DNA of 64,000 nucleotides from Pseudomonas sp. P8_229 (GTDB taxonomy: Bacteria > Pseudomonadota > Gammaproteobacteria > Pseudomonadales > Pseudomonadaceae), in assembly GCF_034008635.1 (NCBI RefSeq), contig NZ_CP125378.1:1-64000 (forward strand), read 5' to 3'. This document shows, in pieces, positions 58,208 through 64,000 of this stretch. The notes beneath the pieces were generated by a model, which was not told where the DNA came from, searched no databases, and saw only the letters and a list, made by a program, of their open reading frames with translations. The stretch's first letter is position 1. The number at the start of each line of letters is the position of its first letter. The position numbers were made by a program, and so were the translations under genes.

Positions 58208-59257
58208 TCACTGCGCCAGCGTCGCGTTGTCGATCACGAACCGGTATTTGACGTCACCTTTGAGCATGCGCTCGTACGCCTCATTGATCTGCTCGGCGCG
58301 GATCAACTCGATGTCCGAAACGATGCCGTGCTCGGCGCAGAAATCGAGCATCTCCTGGGTCTGCGGGATACCGCCGATCATCGACCCCGCCAGAGTGCGA
58401 CGCTTCATGATCAGATTGAACACGTTGGGCGACGGATGCGGTGAGGCTGGCGCGCCGACCAGGGTCATCGCGCCGTCACGCTTGAGCAGGATCAACAAGG
58501 CATCGAGGTCGTGCGGCGCGGCGACGGTGTTGATGATCAGGTCGAAGCTCTTCAGGTGCGCCGCCATTTGCTGCGCATCGCTTGAGACCACCACTTCATC
58601 GGCACCCAGGCTTTTCGCGGCTTCACGCTTCGATTCGGAGGTGGTGAATGCCACCACATGCGCGCCCAGCGCATGGGCCAGTTTGATGCCCATGTGACCG
58701 AGGCCTCCGATGCCCACCACGCCGACTTTCTTGCCGGGGCCAGCGTTCCAGTGCCGCAGCGGCGACCAGGTGGTGATGCCCGCGCACAGCAGCGGCGCAA
58801 CGGCAGCCAACTGCGCCTCGGGGTGACGAATGCGCAATGCGTAGCGCTGGTGCACGACGATTGCCTGTGAGTAGCCACCGAGGGTCCAGCCAGGTGCGTC
58901 CGGGGTCGGAAAATTGTAGGTGCCGATCATGCCGTCGCAGTAGTTTTCGAGGCCTTCGGCACACTCTTCGCAATGCTTGCAGCTGTCGACGATGCAGCCG
59001 ACGCCGACCAGATCACCCGGGGCGAACCCGGTGACTTTTTGGCCTACCGCCGTGACACGACCGACAATTTCGTGACCGGGCACACAAGGGTATTGCGTAC
59101 CCTCCCATTCGGCGCGCACCTGGTGCAGGTCCGAGTGGCAGATACCGCAATAGGCAATCTCGATCTGCACATCTTCCTGGCCGGGATCGCGACGCGTGAT
59201 GCGCAGGGGTTCAAGCGGTTTATCGCCCGCATGGGCGCCATAAGCGAAGACTTGCAT
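58208..59257 (-). CDS. zinc-dependent alcohol/aldehyde reductase (YahK/CAD type)
   Basis: A 349-aa medium-chain alcohol dehydrogenase. The catalytic zinc ligands are C37 ('CGICHSD'), H62 ('GHE') and a cysteine near 160 ('LLCAGITTWSPL'). The structural zinc cluster is C93-x2-C96-x2-C99-x7-C107, and the Rossmann motif is 'GIGGLGHMG' at about 177. YahK/cinnamyl-alcohol-dehydrogenase relatives reduce a broad range of aldehydes with NADPH. It is first in an operon with the MFS gene and divergent from an AraC regulator. Upstream lies a short tandem repeat that multiplies its AGGA ribosome-binding site. Confidence 0.9.
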   Translation of the reverse strand: MQVFAYGAHAGDKPLEPLRITRRDPGQEDVQIEIAYCGICHSDLHQVRAEWEGTQYPCVPGHEIVGRVTAVGQKVTGFAPGDLVGVGCIVDSCKHCEECAEGLENYCDGMIGTYNFPTPDAPGWTLGGYSQAIVVHQRYALRIRHPEAQLAAVAPLLCAGITTWSPLRHWNAGPGKKVGVVGIGGLGHMGIKLAHALGAHVVAFTTSESKREAAKSLGADEVVVSSDAQQMAAHLKSFDLIINTVAAPHDLDALLILLKRDGAMTLVGAPASPHPSPNVFNLIMKRRTLAGSMIGGIPQTQEMLDFCAEHGIVSDIELIRAEQINEAYERMLKGDVKYRFVIDNATLAQ

Positions 59258-59265
59258 AGGGACTC

Positions 59266-59303
59266 TCCTGTAAGGGCTTTTCCTGTAAGGGCTTTCCTGT
59301 AAC
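59266..59303 (-). repeat. 15-bp tandem repeat carrying the AGGA ribosome-binding site
   Basis: TCCTGTAAGGGCTTT occurs twice in tandem (59266-59280, 59281-59295), and a third partial copy, CCTGTAA, follows. On the minus strand each copy contains ACAGGA, so three Shine-Dalgarno-like sites line up before the alcohol dehydrogenase ATG at 59257. The nearest one is properly spaced. Confidence 0.75.
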
Positions 59304-59446
59304 AGTTCGACACATTCTCCCGGTCGATCCGCCTCTGCCCTAGCGCATTCCTCTTGAATGCTTGCCTGATCCTCTGAGGATGCAGGGTGATGGATAGGAA
59401 ACGCCTCGGCAGCGGATTAGAGTTCGGTCAACAGGAGTGACCCGAC

Positions 59447-60379
59447 ATGATCCCTACCCCCCTGCGCCATGAATCGCCTTTGGCGTCGAACATTGACTCG
59501 CGCGTGAGCGTACCGGGCGACTTCGCCACCTCTATTCCCGGGCTGTCGCTGTTTCGTCGCGATCAGCCGGCACCTCCCGCCGTGTGCATGGTCGAGCCAA
59601 GCCTGATTCTGGTGGGCCGTGGTGAAAAGCGCTTGTGGGTCGGTGGTGAGGGTTACTGCTACGACCCGTCGCGATTTCTGGTCACCTCGCTGGACCTGCC
59701 CGCCAACTCCGAGGTGATGCTTGCCAGTCCCCAACAACCCTGTGTCGGGCTGGTGCTGAAACTGGATGTCGGCATGCTCGCCGAGGTCCTCAGCAAGGGT
59801 GGCTTGCCTGCCAGACGCCATCCTTCGATGAGCACAGGCGCGGGTATTGGCAGTATGTCGTCGGCCCTCGAAGGCGCCCTTGATCGCCTGTTGGCATTGC
59901 TCGATGAGCCCGAGGCAATCCCGGTGCTGGCGCCGCTGATCCTGCGGGAAATTCACTATCGGCTGCTCAATACCGATCAAGGCGCGCGGCTGCGGCAGAT
60001 CATCGCCGTGGATGGCCAGGGTTATCGCATCGCCAAAGCCATCGACTGGCTCAAGGTCAACTACACCGAGGCCCTGCGCATCGAAGAGCTGGCAGCGCGG
60101 GTGCAGATGAGCACGCCGACCTTTCACCATCATTTCCGCCAGCTCACTGGCATGAGCCCGCTGCAGTACCAGAAGTGGCTGCGGCTGAACGAGGCCCGCC
60201 GGCTGATGTTGACCGAACACCTGGACGTCTCGCGGGCAGCGTTTGCGGTCGGCTACGAAAGCCCTTCGCAGTTCAGTCGCGAATATGCCCGCTTGTTCGG
60301 CACCGCGCCGAGCCGTGACATCGCCCTGATGCGCGGGCAGCCACTCGAGGCAGAAGCGCCCGGCGCCGTAGCGAACTGA
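59447..60379 (+). CDS. AraC family transcriptional regulator
   Basis: This 310-aa protein has an AraC_N ligand-binding cupin-like domain (about 20-175, 'GLSLFRRDQPAPPAVCMVEPSLILVGRG') and a C-terminal double HTH (about 195-300, 'EELAARVQMSTPTFHHHFRQLTGMSP', 'AFAVGYESPSQFSREYARLFG'). AGGAG is nine bases upstream. It is divergent from the alcohol dehydrogenase/MFS operon and followed in the same direction by the molybdenum hydroxylase genes. This type commonly activates adjacent aldehyde reductase genes, and both sets are plausible targets. Confidence 0.88.
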   Translation: MIPTPLRHESPLASNIDSRVSVPGDFATSIPGLSLFRRDQPAPPAVCMVEPSLILVGRGEKRLWVGGEGYCYDPSRFLVTSLDLPANSEVMLASPQQPCVGLVLKLDVGMLAEVLSKGGLPARRHPSMSTGAGIGSMSSALEGALDRLLALLDEPEAIPVLAPLILREIHYRLLNTDQGARLRQIIAVDGQGYRIAKAIDWLKVNYTEALRIEELAARVQMSTPTFHHHFRQLTGMSPLQYQKWLRLNEARRLMLTEHLDVSRAAFAVGYESPSQFSREYARLFGTAPSRDIALMRGQPLEAEAPGAVAN

Positions 60380-60456
60380 ACGAAAGCCGGTGATGCGCCT
60401 TGCCGCGTGTCACCGTTTATAACAATGCACGTCAACCGATGATCAGCGGGTGAACC

Positions 60457-60912
60457 ATGGAACTACGAATCAACCAGAAGACCTATCAGGTCGATGCCGA
60501 CGCCGATACGCCCTTGCTGTGGGTGATCCGCGATGACTTGGGCATGACCGGCACCAAATACGGCTGCGGCCTGGCGCAGTGCGGCGCCTGTTCGGTGCTG
60601 GTGGACGGCAATGTGGTGCGCTCGTGCGTCACGCCGGTGGCCGGCGTGGTCGGCCGCGAGGTCACCACGATTGAGGCCATCGAGGCCGATGACGTGGGCA
60701 AACGGGTCGTCTCCACTTGGGTCGATCTGCAGGTCGCGCAGTGCGGTTACTGCCAGTCAGGGCAAGTGATGGCCGCTACTGCGTTGCTCAAACAGAACCC
60801 CAAGCCGAGTGATGCGCAGATCGAGGCGGCGATGGTCAATCTGTGCCGTTGCGGTACTTACAACGCCATTCATGCCGCCGTGCATGAGCTTGCCGGCAAG
60901 GGAGATGCCTGA
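60457..60912 (+). CDS. 2Fe-2S subunit of a molybdenum hydroxylase (IorA/PaoA-like)
   Basis: This 151-aa protein has a plant-type ferredoxin domain with cluster ligands C37, C42, C45 and C57 ('YGCGLAQCGAC'). A helical domain with the second cluster ligands C96, C99, C130 and C132 ('CGYCQSG', 'CRCG') follows. These pass electrons from the molybdopterin site. It has no signal peptide and would be exported as a complex with the Tat-tagged large subunit. Its TGA overlaps the ATG of the large-subunit gene by one base. The complex resembles isoquinoline 1-oxidoreductase and periplasmic aldehyde dehydrogenases. Confidence 0.92.
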   Translation: MELRINQKTYQVDADADTPLLWVIRDDLGMTGTKYGCGLAQCGACSVLVDGNVVRSCVTPVAGVVGREVTTIEAIEADDVGKRVVSTWVDLQVAQCGYCQSGQVMAATALLKQNPKPSDAQIEAAMVNLCRCGTYNAIHAAVHELAGKGDA

Positions 60913-63164
60913 TGAACGTTCGAATCGATCCTACGCTGGAAGCAGCAGCACTGGCTCTGCATGATCCGGTCAACCTATCGCGCAGACGTTTCCTGACCGG
61001 CACCGCCGTCGGCGCACTGGTGCTCGGCTTCGGCCTGCCGCTGGGTGCGACACGCGTGCAAGCGGCAGCGGCGGCAACGACTGCCGAGCGCGGCACGCAG
61101 GTGCCGGCGTTTCTGGAAATCCGCCCGGACAACCGCGTGCGTCTGCTCTGCCCGTTCATGGAAGGCGGACAAGGCACGTTCACCGCGATGGCGCAAATCG
61201 TCGGTGAAGAACTGGATGCCGACCCGGCGACCTTCCTGGTTGAAGCGGCACCGCCCGGCGAAGCCTATGTGGTGATGGAAAACGGCATGCGCATCACCGG
61301 CGGCAGCATGTCGGTGCGCATGAGTTACCCGGTCATGCGCCGCCTCGGCGCCCTCGCCCGCGCCATGCTGCTGCAGGCCGGCGCGCAGAAGCTTGGGGTG
61401 TCGGTGGGCGAATTGACCACCGAGCCTGGCAAAGTCGTGCACGCCAAGTCTGGCCGCTCGCTGGCCTACGGTGAACTGGCCGAGCACGCGATGGACCTGC
61501 CGGTTCCCGATCCGGCCTCTGTGCAGCTGCGTGATCCAAGTCAGTTCCGCTGGATCGGCAAACCGGTCAAACGCCTCGATGCTTACGACAAGTCCACGGG
61601 CAAGGCGCTCTACAGCATCGATCTGAAGGTCGACGACATGCTGCATGCCGCCGTTCAGCATGCCCCGCGCCTGGGGATGACGGTGGGCAACCTGCGCAAC
61701 GAAGACCAGGTCAAGGCGATGAAAGGCGTGCATTCCGTGCATCGTCTGCCGGGCGCCGTGGCGGTGGTCGCCGAACGTTGGTGGCACGCCAAACGTGCGG
61801 TCGAAGCGATTCAGGTCGACTGGCAGGAGCCCACGGCAGACAGCACCGTGCGGCCGATGCCCGCTGACTTTTCCAGCGATGCCTGGCTCAAGCGACTCGC
61901 TGCAGACAAAGGCCCCGCCAAAGATGATGAACATGAAGGCGACGTGGCGTCGATTCTCAAGGAGGCCAAGACCCGGATCGACGCCACTTACCACAACCAA
62001 TACCTGAACCACGGGCAACTGGAGCCGCCTTCTGCGCTGGCCCGCTTCAATCCGGACGGCTCGCTGGAGGTCTGGTTGCCGAATCAGGCGCCGGACATGT
62101 TCCGTGCGGACATCGCCAAACGCACGGGGCTGGATCCGTCGCGCATTACCTTGCATTCACCGTTGCTGGGTGGATTCTTCGGTCGGCATTTTCTCTACGA
62201 CGCGGCCAGCCCCTATCCGCAGGCAATCGCGCTGGCGAAAGCGGTTGGCCGCCCGGTCAAGCTGATCTGGAGTCGCGAGGAAGAGTTCCTGCGTGACGTG
62301 CTGCGTCCGGTTGCTGCGGTGAACTTCCGCGCGGCGCTGGACAACGATGGCTGGCCGCTGGCAATCGAAGCGATCAGTGCCACCGAAGGCCCGACCGAAG
62401 CCCTCGCCGGCAAGCAGGGTGAGAAGCTCGACCCGACGGCGCTTGAAGGGTTGTCGGGCAAGTCCTACGCGATCCCCAACAAGCGCATCGCGCAGATCTA
62501 CGTCAAAGGCCCGGCGATGTTGGGTTACTGGCGTTCGGTGGGCAATTCCCTCAACGACTTCTTCTATGAATCGTTCCTCGACGAACTGGCCGACAAGGGC
62601 GGCAAGGACCCGTTCGACCTGCGCCTGCATCTGCTGCGTGGCAACCAGCGACTGACCACGCTGCTGCAAGCGGTGGGTGAGCTGTCGGGCGGCTGGAAGC
62701 GCGGGCCGTTTACCGCCGAGGACGGCAGCAAACGTGCGCGAGGTGTGGCGATGGCTTCGCCGTTCGGTACCCAGACGGCGGTGATCGCCGAGGTGTCCAT
62801 CGAGAACGGCCAGGTCAGGGTGCACGACATCTGGCAGGCGATTGACCCGGGCAGCATCGTCAATCCGGCGATTGTCGAAGCGCAGGTCAATGGCGCCGTG
62901 GCGTTGGGACTGTCGCAGACACTGGTGGAGGAATCTGTCTGGGTGGATGGCAAACCCCGGGCGCGCAACTACGACTTGTATCCGATCCTGCCGCCTGCGC
63001 GGATGGCCCGGGTCCACGTGCGTGTCGTCGAGAGCGGGGAAAAAATGGGTGGCATTGGCGAGCCGCCATTGCCCGCCGTCGCGCCAGCCGTCGCCAATGC
63101 GGTGGCAACGCTGACGGGGCAGCGGGTGCGCAGCCTGCCCATGAGCCGACACACCTTCACTTGA
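60912..63164 (+). CDS. molybdopterin-binding subunit of a periplasmic aldehyde/N-heterocycle dehydrogenase (IorB-like)
   Basis: This 750-aa protein has a Tat signal 'SRRRFLTG' at residues 23-30 with a hydrophobic core and 'RVQA' cleavage near 50. The xanthine dehydrogenase family a/b hammerhead domain is at about 200-320 and molybdenum-cofactor domains run from 340 to 745. The C-terminal 'GEKMGGIGEPPLPAVAPAVANA' contains the catalytic glutamate motif G-E-P. Members lacking an FAD subunit transfer electrons from Mo through 2Fe-2S clusters to a cytochrome c, which is encoded next. The substrate could be an aldehyde or N-heterocycle; context with an alcohol dehydrogenase favours aldehyde. Confidence 0.9.
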   Translation: MNVRIDPTLEAAALALHDPVNLSRRRFLTGTAVGALVLGFGLPLGATRVQAAAAATTAERGTQVPAFLEIRPDNRVRLLCPFMEGGQGTFTAMAQIVGEELDADPATFLVEAAPPGEAYVVMENGMRITGGSMSVRMSYPVMRRLGALARAMLLQAGAQKLGVSVGELTTEPGKVVHAKSGRSLAYGELAEHAMDLPVPDPASVQLRDPSQFRWIGKPVKRLDAYDKSTGKALYSIDLKVDDMLHAAVQHAPRLGMTVGNLRNEDQVKAMKGVHSVHRLPGAVAVVAERWWHAKRAVEAIQVDWQEPTADSTVRPMPADFSSDAWLKRLAADKGPAKDDEHEGDVASILKEAKTRIDATYHNQYLNHGQLEPPSALARFNPDGSLEVWLPNQAPDMFRADIAKRTGLDPSRITLHSPLLGGFFGRHFLYDAASPYPQAIALAKAVGRPVKLIWSREEEFLRDVLRPVAAVNFRAALDNDGWPLAIEAISATEGPTEALAGKQGEKLDPTALEGLSGKSYAIPNKRIAQIYVKGPAMLGYWRSVGNSLNDFFYESFLDELADKGGKDPFDLRLHLLRGNQRLTTLLQAVGELSGGWKRGPFTAEDGSKRARGVAMASPFGTQTAVIAEVSIENGQVRVHDIWQAIDPGSIVNPAIVEAQVNGAVALGLSQTLVEESVWVDGKPRARNYDLYPILPPARMARVHVRVVESGEKMGGIGEPPLPAVAPAVANAVATLTGQRVRSLPMSRHTFT

Positions 63165-63181
63165 TCAGCGCCGGAGCCTTC

Positions 63182-64000
63182 ATGAATAACAGCCGATTCG
63201 CAAGAACCGCTGGCTGGCTGGCCGTGCCGTGCCTGGTCGCGGCAGGCCTGCTGGCCTGGTATGTCACCCGCGAGCCTGTTTCGCGCCTGGAAAACCATCA
63301 GATCGCTGTGGCCGACATCGACCCGGCGCTGGTCGCCCGTGGCGAATACGTTGCCAGGCTCAGCGATTGCGTGGCCTGTCACAGCGTGCCGGGCGGCGCA
63401 CCGTTCGCCGGTGGCCTGGAAATGGCCACACCGCTGGGTGCGATCCATGCGACCAATATCACCCCGGACACGCAAACCGGCATCGGCCATTACAGCCTGG
63501 CGGACTTCGACCGAGCCGTGCGCCACGGTGTAACACCTGACAGTCGCCGCCTGTATCCGGCGATGCCCTACCCGTCTTACGTCAAGCTCAGTGACGACGA
63601 TGTGCGTGCGCTGTATGCGTTCTTCATGAAAGGCGTGGCGCCGGTGAAACAGGCGAACATCCCGAGTGCGATTGCGTGGCCGTTGAACCTGCGCTGGCCG
63701 ATTGCAATGTGGAACGGCGTGTTCGTCGACGCCGAACCCTACGCAGCCAAACCGTCGCAGGACGAAGTATGGAACCGTGGCGCGTACCTCGTTCAAGGCG
63801 CGGGGCACTGCGGCAGTTGCCATACGCCGCGTGGTCTGGCGTTCAACGAAAAGGCACTGGATGAGACCGGTCAGCCGTACCTCGCCGGCGCCTTGCTCGA
63901 TGGCTGGTACGCGCCGAGCCTGCGTGATGATCACAACACCGGGCTGGGCCGCTGGAGCGAACCGCAGATCGTGCAGTTCCTCAAGACCGGGCGCAACCAA
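63182..64000 (+). CDS. multiheme cytochrome c, partial (cut by window end)
   Basis: The first 273 residues of a membrane-anchored cytochrome c: an N-terminal uncleaved helix at about 10-27 ('TAGWLAVPCLVAAGLLAWY'), haem 1 motif CVACH at 63-67 and haem 2 motif CGSCH at 210-214. A third haem is expected beyond the edge, as in alcohol/gluconate dehydrogenase cytochrome subunits of about 400-450 residues. It starts 17 bases after the large-subunit stop. It would pass electrons from the molybdenum hydroxylase to the respiratory chain. Confidence 0.88.
   Translation, partial: MNNSRFARTAGWLAVPCLVAAGLLAWYVTREPVSRLENHQIAVADIDPALVARGEYVARLSDCVACHSVPGGAPFAGGLEMATPLGAIHATNITPDTQTGIGHYSLADFDRAVRHGVTPDSRRLYPAMPYPSYVKLSDDDVRALYAFFMKGVAPVKQANIPSAIAWPLNLRWPIAMWNGVFVDAEPYAAKPSQDEVWNRGAYLVQGAGHCGSCHTPRGLAFNEKALDETGQPYLAGALLDGWYAPSLRDDHNTGLGRWSEPQIVQFLKTGRNQ

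Overview
The window reads as chromosomal DNA of a Pseudomonas, most likely the P. fluorescens group. This rests on GC-rich codon use, a REP-pair element with the GTGGGAGCGGGCTTGCTCGC core, a typical Pseudomonas imperfect-palindrome repeat, and gene families common in that genus (NADP-GAPDH, GlxA-type regulators, YafY/WYL, many LysR, EamA and MFS proteins). The species is inferred, not proven.

Region 1 (1-11.5 kb) looks like core genome. It holds a small hypothetical gene; a three-gene operon on the minus strand for an exported c-type cytochrome lipoprotein, an FAD-linked ALO-type oxidase and a Tat-exported PLP-fold enzyme; a GapN-type aldehyde dehydrogenase coupled to a FUSC membrane protein that probably starts at CTG; an OafA-type acyltransferase with an SGNH domain; an EamA exporter divergent from an Lrp-type regulator; a YceK-type lipoprotein; and a BAX-inhibitor-1 family membrane protein.

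Region 2 (11.6-31 kb) starts at a tRNA-Ser(UGA) and is an accessory, scarred region. It contains a decayed small ORF, a Udh-like dehydrogenase ending inside a truncated GlxA regulator, an APC permease, a WYL regulator/oxidoreductase pair, two inverted copies of a 168-169 bp miniature element with a REP-pair core, an amidohydrolase remnant fused to a LysR remnant, and several regulator/target pairs: LysR-MFS, MerR-SDR, LysR-MDR-NmrA. It also has an EamA exporter, a CHASE-GGDEF diguanylate cyclase, a pair of IS-like ends and a TonB-dependent siderophore receptor.

Region 3 (32.2-56.8 kb) is the most striking. An RpfG-type HD-GYP response regulator, a 1459-residue hybrid histidine kinase and a LuxR-type response regulator lie on the plus strand. 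They face a 13.9-kb gene for a 4642-residue type Va autotransporter, and on its far side is a PAS-GGDEF-EAL protein with a degenerate GGDEF motif. This looks like a self-contained c-di-GMP/phosphorelay-controlled surface adhesin locus. The adhesin passenger has a PATR half and a half with RTX-like acidic glycine-rich motifs. It contains exactly 12 cysteines, arranged as six pairs, which is unusual for this secretion route.

Region 4 (56.9-64 kb) pairs an alcohol dehydrogenase/MFS operon with a divergent AraC regulator. It is followed by a periplasmic molybdenum hydroxylase (2Fe-2S subunit, Tat-exported molybdopterin subunit, multiheme cytochrome c) that is cut by the right edge. Together these could oxidise an alcohol to aldehyde to acid.
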